From Chloroflexota bacterium (GTDB lineage Bacteria; Chloroflexota; UBA6077; CF-72), in assembly GCA_016191465.1 (NCBI GenBank), contig JACPOP010000015.1, positions 124,001 to 188,000 of the forward strand: a stretch of DNA of 64,000 nucleotides, read 5' to 3'. The stretch's first letter is position 1, and each line of letters opens with the position of its first letter. The position numbers were made by a program, and so were the translations under genes. Positions 9,807 through 19,181 of the stretch are shown here, piece after piece. Below the pieces are notes generated by a model that did not search any database, was not told the DNA's origin, and saw nothing but the letters and a program-made list of their open reading frames with translations.

Positions 9807-11027
9807 TTAGCCCTTTCTGGGTCTTGGCGCCCCCACGGCGTCCTGGAAGCCGAGCTCCGCGAGCTTGTCCAGGTACTGGTAGCTATACGCCTTGCTGGCG
9901 TCCACGTCCTTGAGCGCCGGCGTTTGCGTCACCAGCAGCTCCTTGGCGAAGTCGAAGGCGCCCTTCGTCCAGCTCATGTCCCGCCGCAGGTAGGGCTGCA
10001 GCGAGTCTACCCGCGCGGCGGCCTCGGTGCGGTCGGTGAGCTGCGCCCGCTGCGCGAACAGGTCGATCGCCTTTTGTTTGCCAGCATCCGTGTACAGCAG
10101 CTGCATGCCTTCGAGTGCCGCCGCCGTCATGGCCAGCACGGTGTTGGGGTTCTTGTCGGCGAACTCCTTGACGAAGTTCAGGCCGTTGCGGGGGAACTCC
10201 AGGCCCGGCGATTCGGCCACGCTGATGAGCACGTTGTAGCCGCGCTGCTTCAGCTCCGGGCGGCGGAATATTTCCACGGGCGCCGCGGCGACGGTTCCCG
10301 ATTGGAGTGCCGCGAGGCGGGCAGCCTCCCCGCCAACGCCCGTGATGGTCACGTCGTTCGCGGTGAGGCCCAACCCGCGCAACGCCAGCAGCACCGAGGC
10401 GTGCGAGGTGCTTCCGAAGTTGCTGATGGCAACCTTCTTGCCCTTCAGATCGGCGGCTGTCTTCACGCTGGCAATGGACGTGAAATCATCCGTAATCTTG
10501 TCGGTGCTCATCGCGACCATCACGATGGGGGCATCCGTGAGGAGCGAGGAGATCGCCACGCTTGACCCTTGCGCCGTCGCATCAGTCCCGCCTGAGATGA
10601 GCGACTGCATGGTCTTCGCATCTCCATCGTTGAAGAGCAGCTCAATCTGGTCGATGCCGTACTTCTTGAAGAGCCCATTGGCTTCGGCGAGGAAGTAGCC
10701 AGCCATGATGGCCTCGAGCGCGGAGAAACCCATCTTGATGGAGGTCTTCTCCGGCTTTGGCAGCGTCACGGTGGCACCCGAGGGCTTTGGAGCCGCGGCC
10801 GCGGCGGGTGAGGCTGCTGCCGTCGGGGCGGCTGGTGCCGCGGCCGGTGAGGCCACGACCACCGGCGCGGTGGTCGCGGCCGGCTTGGGTGCTGCGTCAG
10901 TAGGCTTCGGCGCCGCCGTCGCCGGCGCGGAGGTGGGCGCGGTGGACTGGGCGGCGGGGCTGCAGGCAGCCGCCAAGGGTAGGGCGGTCAGCGCCAGGAG
11001 CAAGGAACGTCGGGTAACTGTTGGCAT
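9807..11027 (-). CDS. ABC transporter substrate-binding lipoprotein, NitT/TauT-like
   Basis: Lipobox-like LALTALPLAAACSP, Ala/Pro-rich linker, then SIKMGFSALEAIMAGYFLAEANGLFKKYGIDQIELL. Confidence 0.85.
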   Translation of the reverse strand: MPTVTRRSLLLALTALPLAAACSPAAQSTAPTSAPATAAPKPTDAAPKPAATTAPVVVASPAAAPAAPTAAASPAAAAAPKPSGATVTLPKPEKTSIKMGFSALEAIMAGYFLAEANGLFKKYGIDQIELLFNDGDAKTMQSLISGGTDATAQGSSVAISSLLTDAPIVMVAMSTDKITDDFTSIASVKTAADLKGKKVAISNFGSTSHASVLLALRGLGLTANDVTITGVGGEAARLAALQSGTVAAAPVEIFRRPELKQRGYNVLISVAESPGLEFPRNGLNFVKEFADKNPNTVLAMTAAALEGMQLLYTDAGKQKAIDLFAQRAQLTDRTEAAARVDSLQPYLRRDMSWTKGAFDFAKELLVTQTPALKDVDASKAYSYQYLDKLAELGFQDAVGAPRPRKG

Positions 11028-11374
11028 GAACTCCCACCTTCGTGTCTGCGCGGGGCCACGGGTACCCCGATCGTCAACGCACCCTCAAGTCCCCTGGGGC
11101 ACGGTCAGAATACCGTCCAGTTGTTCCAGTGTCAAAAGTGCCGGGAATGAGGGGTGCCCGGCGCAATCTTGGCGGAGGGGACTTCCGGGGGGAGCGGGCG
11201 GCAGGTATGGTGGCGGGAGCACGGAAGGGCCCGCCGCGGTGACTTGCAGCGGCGGGCCGAAAGGAAGGCCCGGATGCTCCATTCTCTCCCGGAGGAGATG
11301 AGCGCGGCGCTGGCAGCCGGGCAGACCTTCGCCAAAGCGCAGCCCCGGGTGATTTGGGGCGAGTGGGCAACCTG

Positions 11375-12403
11375 TTATCGGCGCCCGCTTCGCCGGGTGT
11401 TCTGGGTACCCGCGCCGTAATCGTTGACGGCCAGGGTCGCGTGGCGTCCATGGGCGGCCGCCAACCCATGGCCTGCTGGGCCCGTCTGCAAACTGCCGAT
11501 CAGCTCGCGCACGTCGGCAACACCTTCGCGCGCGAGCCACGCTCGCAGGCCGCTGATGATGCGCAGCATGGTATCGGGCCGCGTAAACGTCGCCGTGCCC
11601 ACCTGGACGGCGGTGGCGCCCACCACCAGGAACTCGAGTGCGTCTTCAGCGGTGCAGATCCCGCCCACGCCAATGACGGGGAGGGAGATTGCCCGCGCCA
11701 CCTGCCAAACCATACGTAACGCCAGGGCCTTGGTGGCCGGGCCGGTGAGGCCGCCGGTGTTGTTCCCGAGCTGCGTGCGGCGCCCTCGCAGATCGACGGC
11801 CATGCCAACGATGGCATTGATCGCCGTAACCGCGGCCGCCCCGCCCGCTTCGGACGCGCGTGCAATGTCGGTGATGGACGTCACGTTGGGCGTGAGCTTC
11901 GAAATGACCGGTACCTGGACGCGGTCCACCACGCCCCGGACCACCCGTTCCACATGATGTGGATTCGCGCCGATCTCCAGCCCTCCCGCCTCCAGGTTCG
12001 GACAGGAGATATTCAATTCAAGCGCGGCGACGTGGGGCACATCCGCCAGACGATCCGCCACGTCGAAATACTCTTCGATGGACAGTCCGCCGATACTCAC
12101 GATGGTGGGGGGCCGATAGGCGGCGTACCGTGGCAGGAGCTCGTCGACGAAGGCGCCGACGCCGCGGCTCGGGATGCCCACGGAGTTCAGCATGCCGCCA
12201 TGCGTCTCGGTGACCCGGTGGGCGGGATTGCCCGAGCGCGGGTTCAGGAAGATCGTCTTGGTGACCAGCGCCCCCAGGTGATCCAGATCCACAATGGCGC
12301 CGAGCTCGGGGCCGAAGCAGCCCGACGCCGGCATAACCGGGTTCGCCAGCTCAAGCCCGGGCGCAATCGTCACCGCCAGGCGCGGCTGCTCGGACCTCGT
12401 CAC
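11375..12403 (-). CDS. pyrD: dihydroorotate dehydrogenase, class 1B-like
   Basis: GTG start at 12403 overlaps the pyrK stop. LANPVMPASGCFG, NISCPNLEAGG, KLTPNVTSITDIA, GVGGICTAEDALEFLVVGATAVQVGTA. Confidence 0.9.
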   Translation of the reverse strand: MTRSEQPRLAVTIAPGLELANPVMPASGCFGPELGAIVDLDHLGALVTKTIFLNPRSGNPAHRVTETHGGMLNSVGIPSRGVGAFVDELLPRYAAYRPPTIVSIGGLSIEEYFDVADRLADVPHVAALELNISCPNLEAGGLEIGANPHHVERVVRGVVDRVQVPVISKLTPNVTSITDIARASEAGGAAAVTAINAIVGMAVDLRGRRTQLGNNTGGLTGPATKALALRMVWQVARAISLPVIGVGGICTAEDALEFLVVGATAVQVGTATFTRPDTMLRIISGLRAWLAREGVADVRELIGSLQTGPAGHGLAAAHGRHATLAVNDYGAGTQNTRRSGRR

Positions 12404-13371
12404 GCGCGTGCCACCTGGAACACCGGGCCATCGTGGCAGACCAGGGGCGCTTCGTCGGCAAGCCCCGCGTAGCCGGTGGAGCACCCGTGGCAGTAGCCCA
12501 GCCCGCACGCCATGTGTGCCTCGAGTGACACCTGGACCATGGCGTCGAACCGCTCGCCCAGCTCGGCGCCTAATCGCAGGAGCCGCTCAGCACCACACAC
12601 AAAGATCTGGTCCACGCCGCCCTCGGCCAGGAGCGCCGCCAGCCGAGGCCGCAGCCTCGGTACGTCGCTCGACCCGTCCTCGTCGTGGACCGCGAGGACG
12701 TCCTGAACGCCCACCGACGCATAGAAGTCCGCGCCGATGATTGTTTCGGGCGTGCGGGCGCTGGTCACGGCGGCGACGCGGATGTCGCGCTGTGCCGCCG
12801 TCTCGGCAAGGGCCGTGAGTGAACATGTGCCAATCCCACGTCCGAGCAATAGGACGCGGGTGGCCGCTGGCAAGAGGCTGAATCCGCGACCCACGGGCCC
12901 CACGGTGAGCATGCGCTCGCCCACGCGCCAGGTGGCGAGCACGCGGGTACCATCTCCGACCACCCGGTACATGACGTCCACCGTTCCCGCTTGCCGATCC
13001 CAGGCGTACAGGGCCATGGGCCGTGGCAGCACCGGGGCAGTCTCGCCTTCGCGAGCGAGCGTGAGCATGGCGAACTGCCCGGGCTGGACGCGCGCCGCGA
13101 CCACGGGCGCGTGCAGCGTCAGCAGCCACGTATCAGGGCCAACCTGCCGGTGGGCCACCACGGGCGCTTCCTCCAGCACGGGCTCGGTTACCACGGGCGC
13201 GGCCGGTCCGTTCGTGGGCAGCTTCACGAGGCGGGGGATTGTGGAAGGCGTGGGGGTCACGAATCCGCACTCCCGATCTCGGCGCTCATCTCCGTCAGAA
13301 AGCCATCGAGCCGCAGCACGCTGTGATAGAGGACCTCGACGCCGCGTGCGATGTCCGATGCGCTCGTCCAC
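12400..13371 (-). CDS. pyrK: dihydroorotate dehydrogenase electron-transfer subunit-like protein
   Basis: FAD/NAD-binding ferredoxin reductase pattern (LLLGRGIGTCSLTALAETAAQRDIRVAAV) and C-terminal Fe-S cysteines EAHMACGLGYCHGCSTGY...PLVCHDGPVF; true start probably internal to the ORF. Confidence 0.88.
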   Translation of the reverse strand: MDERIGHRTRRRGPLSQRAAARWLSDGDERRDRECGFVTPTPSTIPRLVKLPTNGPAAPVVTEPVLEEAPVVAHRQVGPDTWLLTLHAPVVAARVQPGQFAMLTLAREGETAPVLPRPMALYAWDRQAGTVDVMYRVVGDGTRVLATWRVGERMLTVGPVGRGFSLLPAATRVLLLGRGIGTCSLTALAETAAQRDIRVAAVTSARTPETIIGADFYASVGVQDVLAVHDEDGSSDVPRLRPRLAALLAEGGVDQIFVCGAERLLRLGAELGERFDAMVQVSLEAHMACGLGYCHGCSTGYAGLADEAPLVCHDGPVFQVARA

Positions 13372-14627
13372 TCTTCTGGCACATGGCTGAGGCCCTCACG
13401 GCTGGGTACGAAGATCATGCCGGCGGGGACCAACTGGTTCACCACTTGCGCATCGTGCCCCGCGCCACTGGTGATGGGGCGGGCATCGATTCCGAGCTCG
13501 CGGCACACGGCACTGGTGATCTCGCGCAGCCACATGGGCAGGACCGCTGGCGACGTGTCGGCAATCACCTCGGCTTCTAATCGGACACCCCGCCGCTGGC
13601 AGATGTGGGCCGCGATCTGGGTAATCTCCGCCGCGGCCGCTCGCTGGCGGTCGCTGTCCACATCGCGCACGTCGACCGTCAATGTCACGCGGCCTGGGAT
13701 GGTGGTGATGCTGTTGGGGTACACGTCCAGGCGGCCGACCGTGGCGCGCGTTCCGCGATGACGTGGATCAGTGGCAAGCCCTTCCGCTGCTACGACCACA
13801 TCCGCCGCGGCGACGAGCGCATCGGCCCGCACGTCCATCGGCGTCCCACCGGAGTGGTCGGCCCGCCCGTGCAGGGTCAATCGAAGCCGCGTACTACCGG
13901 AGACGACATCGACAAGGCCCACCTGGCGCCCCTCCGATTCGAGGAGCCGGGCCTGCTCGACGTGCAGCTCGAGGAACGCGGCCCATTCACGCGGGTCCCA
14001 CCGCGCGGCGGAGATGCGCACCGGGTCCAGACCCACGTCTTGGAGCGCGCTGGCCAGGCTCACGCCCTGCGCGTCGAGAATCCGGCCGAGGTCGCGACCG
14101 GCGAAGGCACCCACCACGGCCTTGCTGCCGATACACGGCTCACCGAAACGGGCGCCCTCCTCGCCGGCGAACAACACCACCCGCAGCGTGTGCTGGAGCT
14201 GCCGCCTGGTGACCGAGAGGAGGCGGACCATCTCGACGGCGCCGACCACACCGACGATGCCGTCGAAGCGACCGCCGTGCGGAACGCTATCCAGGTGCGA
14301 ACCCACGCCAATAGCCTTCGCGCCCGGGACAGTGCCGGGGCGCTCGGCGATCGTGTTGCCAATGGCGTCCTGGCGGACGGTAAGGCCAAGCTCGCGGAGC
14401 CAGCCACTCACGAGCTCGTGCGCCTGCCGCTCGGCGGCCGTAAAGGCCAGCCGCGACACGCCCGCGGTGGGATCGGTGCCGATCTCGGCGATCGCATCGA
14501 GCATCTCCGCGATGCGGGACGGCTCGGCGCGTGGCTCCTCCGGCGCGGGGGGAACGGACGCGGTCGCCGCGTCGGAGGCCGTGCTGGCCACGGCTTGCCC
14601 AGGGGGCGGACTAGCGCGCGTCGCCAC
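13257..14627 (-). CDS. M20-family Zn hydrolase, N-carbamoyl-amino-acid hydrolase / allantoate amidohydrolase-like
   Basis: GVGSHLDSVPHGGRFDGIVGVVGAVEMVRLL, FAGEEGARFGEPCIGSKAVVGAF, ELHVEQARLLESEG, SGAGHDAQVVNQLVPAGMIFVPSREGLSHVPEEWT. Confidence 0.92.
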   Translation of the reverse strand: MATRASPPPGQAVASTASDAATASVPPAPEEPRAEPSRIAEMLDAIAEIGTDPTAGVSRLAFTAAERQAHELVSGWLRELGLTVRQDAIGNTIAERPGTVPGAKAIGVGSHLDSVPHGGRFDGIVGVVGAVEMVRLLSVTRRQLQHTLRVVLFAGEEGARFGEPCIGSKAVVGAFAGRDLGRILDAQGVSLASALQDVGLDPVRISAARWDPREWAAFLELHVEQARLLESEGRQVGLVDVVSGSTRLRLTLHGRADHSGGTPMDVRADALVAAADVVVAAEGLATDPRHRGTRATVGRLDVYPNSITTIPGRVTLTVDVRDVDSDRQRAAAAEITQIAAHICQRRGVRLEAEVIADTSPAVLPMWLREITSAVCRELGIDARPITSGAGHDAQVVNQLVPAGMIFVPSREGLSHVPEEWTSASDIARGVEVLYHSVLRLDGFLTEMSAEIGSADS

Positions 14628-15129
14628 GAACGTGCTCCCCGTCCGCCATCTCCTCGGGCGCCGCTACCAGGCTGAACGCTGACGGGATTTCGGCCAGCAC
14701 CTCGGTGGCCATCAGCGCGGCCGCGGCCACGACTGTCCCGCCCTGCTGCGCCACCAGCGCCCGCATGGCGCGCACGTCCGCCACATCCCGGAAGGCGTCG
14801 GCCACCAGGACGGCCCGGCTCGCCGCCGGGAGCGGGCCGACAAAGCCGACCAGTCCTTCCGCGTTGTAGCAGCGCACGACCGGTACGCCCAGCTCGCGAC
14901 CGACGACATACCCGAGCACCGCGTCGCCGACATCATCCCAGACCACGGCTATCGTCGCACCGAGCGGCCGGATCCCCTCGGCGAGCAGCCGACCCAACTC
15001 CTCGGCCCCGGGCGGATCGGCCAGGGCGTTGTACTTCGGAAGCAACTGGTTCGCGGGCTGGGCCACCCGGCCCCGCTGGATCAGCTCCCAAACTCGGGCG
15101 TTCACGTCCATGTGCTCAGTGCTCCTCAC
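14611..15129 (-). CDS. phosphoribosyltransferase-like protein, divergent OPRT-type paralog
   Basis: 172 aa with PRTase-like layout (TIAVVWDDVGDAVLGYVVGRELGVPVV ... RAVLVADAFRDVADVRAMRALVAQQGGTVVAAAALM); overlaps neighbours on both sides. Confidence 0.6.
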   Translation of the reverse strand: MRSTEHMDVNARVWELIQRGRVAQPANQLLPKYNALADPPGAEELGRLLAEGIRPLGATIAVVWDDVGDAVLGYVVGRELGVPVVRCYNAEGLVGFVGPLPAASRAVLVADAFRDVADVRAMRALVAQQGGTVVAAAALMATEVLAEIPSAFSLVAAPEEMADGEHVRGDAR

Positions 15130-15707
15130 AATCCCAGGTCACGACGCCGGAAGAGCGCCTGAAACCGATAGCCCGCCGCGGCGATGTTTTGAGGGCCGCC
15201 CTGCTCGCGATCGACGACGCCGATGATGCCGCGAACGTCGGCGCCGCTCCTCCGCACCTGGTTTGCCGCTCGGATAGCCTGCGTGGCCGTGGTAATGATG
15301 TCCTCGACGACGATCACCCGGTCGCCGGGGTACAGCTCGCCTTCCACCGCTCGGGAGGTGGCGTAGCCCTTGGGCTGCTTCTTGACGATCACGAACGGAA
15401 GACCGATCTCGAGCGACAGGGCCGCGGCCAGCGCCACGGCCCCGAGCTCCGTGCCCGCGATGCGATCCGTCCGCGGGGGCACCATCTCAGCCAGGAAGGC
15501 CGCGATGCGCCGTAAGATGCTCGGCTTGGTCTCGAACAGGTACTTGTCAAAGTAGTAGCGACTGCGTGCTCCCGAGCTCAGAACGAAGTCGCCGCGCAGA
15601 TAGGCCGCGCTGGTGATGTCCCGGCCAAGCTCGGCCAGGCGCTCTTCGCGCGGCCGTACCAGCTGCGGCAGATCGAGGAAAGGCCCGGCGCTGTTGACGT
15701 CGATCAT
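15126..15707 (-). CDS. pyrE: orotate phosphoribosyltransferase
   Basis: SGARSRYYFDKYLFETKPSILRRIAAFLAEMV, RIAGTELGAVALAAALSLEIGLPFVIVKKQPKGYATSRAVEGELYPGDRVIVVEDIITTATQA. Confidence 0.94.
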   Translation of the reverse strand: MIDVNSAGPFLDLPQLVRPREERLAELGRDITSAAYLRGDFVLSSGARSRYYFDKYLFETKPSILRRIAAFLAEMVPPRTDRIAGTELGAVALAAALSLEIGLPFVIVKKQPKGYATSRAVEGELYPGDRVIVVEDIITTATQAIRAANQVRRSGADVRGIIGVVDREQGGPQNIAAAGYRFQALFRRRDLGL

Positions 15708-16561
15708 GGCTGTAGGTGGGTCCTCCTATTGTCCTGGCGCGCGGGGTTGTCCTCGATCACGGCCCCGTAACCGAGGTCCGCGGAGATCGCGGAAGCGCAG
15801 GCCAGGAGCAACTTGAGCATGGCGGGACGCCTGGCTGGTGCCAGGCGCTCGGCGGGTGCCACGATCGTGACACTGGCGGTCACTTCGGCCTCCCCGTCGT
15901 GGATGGGAGCGGACAGAGCCGCGACCCCGACTTCCATCTCTTCGTCACACACGGCCCAGCCCTGGGCGCGAATGCTGGGCAGGTCCGCGAGCAACTCCTC
16001 GATCGACGCCCGGGTGGCGCTCGTGTAGCGATCGAGGGGCTCGCCACGGAGGAGACGCTCCGCTTCGCCGGCGGGCCGATACGCCAGGATGACGCGCGCC
16101 GAGGCCGCGGCGTGGTAGGGCATGGTCTGGCCCGGCCGCATGAAGAATTGTAAAGGCCGCGGACTCTCGGCGGTGGCTATGCACACCGCCTCATGTCTCA
16201 CCAACTGGGTGAGAAACACGGTCTCCTGGGCACCATCACGCAGATCCTGGAGATGCGGCTGGGCGACGGCTTCCAGGGTGTTCTGGCGCCGGTAGGCCTG
16301 GCTAAGCTGCATCACCCGCGGGCCGAGCCGGTAGCGGCGTGTATCGGCGTCCTGGGTCGCGAGGCCGTGCTCCACGAGCACCCCGAGCAGCCGGTGCAGC
16401 GATGACCCGGGTAAGCCCAACTGCTCGCCGAGACGGATGACCCCGGTGCTCTGAGGCTGTTCCGCCAGGGCATCCAGGACGTCAAGGGCTCGCTCGACAA
16501 TGCGAAGGCGTGGCGAGGCGTGGGCGGGCCCGGTGGTGGATCCGTTGCTCCCCATGGCCAT
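15704..16561 (-). CDS. IclR-family transcriptional regulator
   Basis: RALDVLDALAEQPQSTGVIRLGEQLGLPGSSLHRLLGVLVEHGLATQDADTRRYRLGPRVMQL; C-terminal ligand-binding domain. Confidence 0.93.
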   Translation of the reverse strand: MAMGSNGSTTGPAHASPRLRIVERALDVLDALAEQPQSTGVIRLGEQLGLPGSSLHRLLGVLVEHGLATQDADTRRYRLGPRVMQLSQAYRRQNTLEAVAQPHLQDLRDGAQETVFLTQLVRHEAVCIATAESPRPLQFFMRPGQTMPYHAAASARVILAYRPAGEAERLLRGEPLDRYTSATRASIEELLADLPSIRAQGWAVCDEEMEVGVAALSAPIHDGEAEVTASVTIVAPAERLAPARRPAMLKLLLACASAISADLGYGAVIEDNPARQDNRRTHLQP

Positions 16562-16736
16562 TACGCTTGCGGCCTCACGAATCGGCCGGCGCCAGGCTGA
16601 TTGGCCACCTGCCCGCCGGTGACGTGCATGTCCAGCATTGCAGTCCTCTGGAATTGTGAATTCGATTCCACATTCTAGCCATCTCGCGATTATGCGGCCA
16701 AGCGTCCCTGTGTCGACCCTCGCGCCACGAGCGGTT

Positions 16737-16961
16737 TCACTGGACCATCAAGCCGGGACCTCGGCTCAACAGGCCTGAACCGGGCGCGGTAGCGCGCCAC
16801 CAGATTCCCCGCCGGCGCGCGTTCGCAGTGCGGGCGGCCGCGGCATCCGCCGAAACCTCGGCGATGGCGTTTCCCTCGATCCCCACCCAGCCCGTAGCGA
16901 TCTCCCGATCGTTTGCATCGACGGTCAGGATGTGCGCATTTTCCATCAACAGGTCGAACAC
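16737..16961 (-). pseudogene. N-terminal fragment of an amidohydrolase / deaminase-like protein
   Basis: MFDLLMENAHILTVDANDREIATGWVGIEGNAIAEVSA matches the N-terminal beta-sandwich of the amidohydrolase superfamily; no metal-binding HxH domain follows. Confidence 0.6.
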
Positions 16962-17161
16962 AAGCTACCTCCCTGATGCGCGGCATGCAGTACCCCTGGC
17001 CGAACGCCAACCTGGGGTCAGTCGGGGGCGCACGCCCAGCTGCAGCAGGCCCGGGTCTCACGCGCATTGGGCCCCAATCGAAGGATCGTACGCGGTGGCA
17101 CCGCCGGCCGCAGTGGCCGCTCCGTGGGACGGGAATGGGGAGCGGAGGGGCCGGTGGCGGG

Positions 17162-18484
17162 TCAGGCGAGGACCGGGAGCCGCATGGGTGCGGCCGGCCG
17201 CGCCTCGTGAACGGCGACGACCTCGCCTTCCAGGAACCACGGCTCGGTGCTGGTGATGCGCGCGTCCACGACCTGGCCCGCAAGGGGACGCTCGTCGCCG
17301 AAGTGGACGAGCTTGTTGGTCCGAGTGCGGCCGTACCAGCGGCCTTTGGCGGTACCTTCCACCAGCACGTCGACGGTCCTGCCGAGGTAACGCTGGTTGA
17401 TGGTCGTGGCAATGCGCTTCTGCAGCGCCTCCACGTCGTGCAGGCGGCGGCGCTTCTCCTCGCGGGGGATGTCGTCCACCAGCTCGGTGGCTGCAACCGT
17501 GCCAGGGCGGGGCGAGTACATCGCCACGTGGACGACGTCGAACCTGAATTCCTCGAGCATCGCCAGGGTGTTCTGGAACTGTGCCTCTGTTTCGCCCGGG
17601 AATCCCACGATCACGTCTGTCTGGAGGCCGATCTCCGGCATCCGTGCGCGCAGGCGGTGGATGAGCTGGCGGTAGTGGTCGACCACGTACCCGCGCTTCA
17701 TGCGCCGCAGCGTCTCGTCGTCGCCGGCCTGGATGGGCAGGTTGATGTCCTCGCACACCTTGGGCAGCTCTGCCACGGCGTCCACCAGGTCCTGCCCGAA
17801 ATCGCCGGGGTAGCTGGTCAGGAAGCGGATGCGGGCAAGGCCCTCGACGGCGTTCAGTTGCCGCAGCAGCTCGGACAGGAGCACGCGCGGGCGCAGGTCG
17901 CGTCCGTAGCGCTCGACGATCTGGCTGAGGAGCACCACTTCCCGAGCACCCCGTGCCACCAGCTGGTGGACCTCGTCCACGACGACGCGCGGCGCCCGGC
18001 TCCGCTCGCCGCCGCGCGTGGACGGCACGATGCAGTACGTACACGAGCGGTTACAGCCCTGGTGGATGGTAACGCCCTCGGAGATTCCGGGGAGCCGGAC
18101 CGCCGCTTCCGGATCGAAGCGGTACCGCTCGCCCAGGTCCAGCAGGTCCAGCAGCCGGTCGCGGATGCTGAGATCCTGGCCCGGCTCCGCGATGAGGTCC
18201 ACGAACGGATAGCGTTTGCGCCAGCCGACAGGGTTCGTGACGCAGCCGGCGACGATCACTTTCATTCCAGGCCGTTGCGCCTTGGCAGCCTTCAGCTTCT
18301 GCAGGTGGCCGTGGACGCGGTCTTCGGCGCCCTGCCGAACCACGCAGGAGTACAGCACCGCCACGTCGGCCCGGCCGAGTGAGTCGGCGGCCGTGAGCCC
18401 GTACTTTTCCAGGCTCTCCGAGATGCGGCGCGAGTCCGCGGTGTTCATCTGGCAACCGATGGACCAGATGTGGAAGGTGCTCAT
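17162..18484 (-). CDS. miaB: tRNA-2-methylthio-N6-dimethylallyladenosine synthase
   Basis: HIWSIGCQMNTADSRRI; radical SAM QGCNRSCTYCIVPSTRGGERSR; C-terminal TRAM-like region. Start set at internal ATG. Confidence 0.93.
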   Translation of the reverse strand: MSTFHIWSIGCQMNTADSRRISESLEKYGLTAADSLGRADVAVLYSCVVRQGAEDRVHGHLQKLKAAKAQRPGMKVIVAGCVTNPVGWRKRYPFVDLIAEPGQDLSIRDRLLDLLDLGERYRFDPEAAVRLPGISEGVTIHQGCNRSCTYCIVPSTRGGERSRAPRVVVDEVHQLVARGAREVVLLSQIVERYGRDLRPRVLLSELLRQLNAVEGLARIRFLTSYPGDFGQDLVDAVAELPKVCEDINLPIQAGDDETLRRMKRGYVVDHYRQLIHRLRARMPEIGLQTDVIVGFPGETEAQFQNTLAMLEEFRFDVVHVAMYSPRPGTVAATELVDDIPREEKRRRLHDVEALQKRIATTINQRYLGRTVDVLVEGTAKGRWYGRTRTNKLVHFGDERPLAGQVVDARITSTEPWFLEGEVVAVHEARPAAPMRLPVLA

Positions 18485-18573
18485 GGCGATGGCGGGATTG
18501 TACGGAGCGCGCTCCGTACAATCCCGAGAACCATCGTCCACACGTCAGCGTGCGATACTGCTCGGGGGCTGCC

Positions 18574-19134
18574 ATGGCAATCGCGATCACAAATTGGCCG
18601 CTCACTCTCGAGCAGTTTCTGGCGTTGCCCGAGGCCGAGCCACCACTCGAGTACGGCCCTGACGGAGTCGTCGCGCAGAAGATGTCGCCAACGACCGAGC
18701 ACGCGTTCATTCAGGTCCGCCTGTCGGCGCGCCTACTCGCGTGTGCCGAGTCGAGTGGCCGCGGTGAGGTCTTCACCGAACTGCGCTACACCGGCCGCGA
18801 TCGCTCGAAGGTACCCGACGTGGCTTACTATGCTCGGGAGCGCCTACCCCGCGCACCCGGTGGCGGTTGGCTTCGGTACCCCAAGGAGGCGCCCGACCTC
18901 GCAGCGGAGATCCTCTCACCCGACCAGTCGGCCAGGTCCGAGGCTGCGACCTGCCGCTGGTACCTGGCCGAAGGCACCCGCCTGGCCCTCCTGGTCGAAC
19001 CCGTCGCCCGGCGCGTCACTGCCTTCACCTCGTCATTCGAGACCGTCCTTCGCGGCGCCGACCGCCTCCCGCTGGATGGCGTCCTACCGGGCTGCAAGAT
19101 CACCGTCGAGGACCTCTTCCCGTCGTTGGACTGA
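18574..19134 (+). CDS. Uma2-family (DUF820-like) putative nuclease
   Basis: LTLEQFLALPEAEPPLEYGPDGVVAQKMSPTTEHAFIQ...VPDVAYYARERLP...PDLAAEILSPDQSA...WYLAEGTRLALLVEP. Confidence 0.88.
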   Translation: MAIAITNWPLTLEQFLALPEAEPPLEYGPDGVVAQKMSPTTEHAFIQVRLSARLLACAESSGRGEVFTELRYTGRDRSKVPDVAYYARERLPRAPGGGWLRYPKEAPDLAAEILSPDQSARSEAATCRWYLAEGTRLALLVEPVARRVTAFTSSFETVLRGADRLPLDGVLPGCKITVEDLFPSLD

Positions 19135-19181
19135 CGCGCTGAGGGCGCAGATCGTTCCCGCTCCTCTCGGCGGGGATTCGG

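Noticed and set aside
11154-11420. Possible T-box or riboswitch in the SBP leader
   Set aside because: Checked both strands for a T-box GGTGGNACCGCG core and for TPP/cobalamin-type cores; only a generic hairpin was found.
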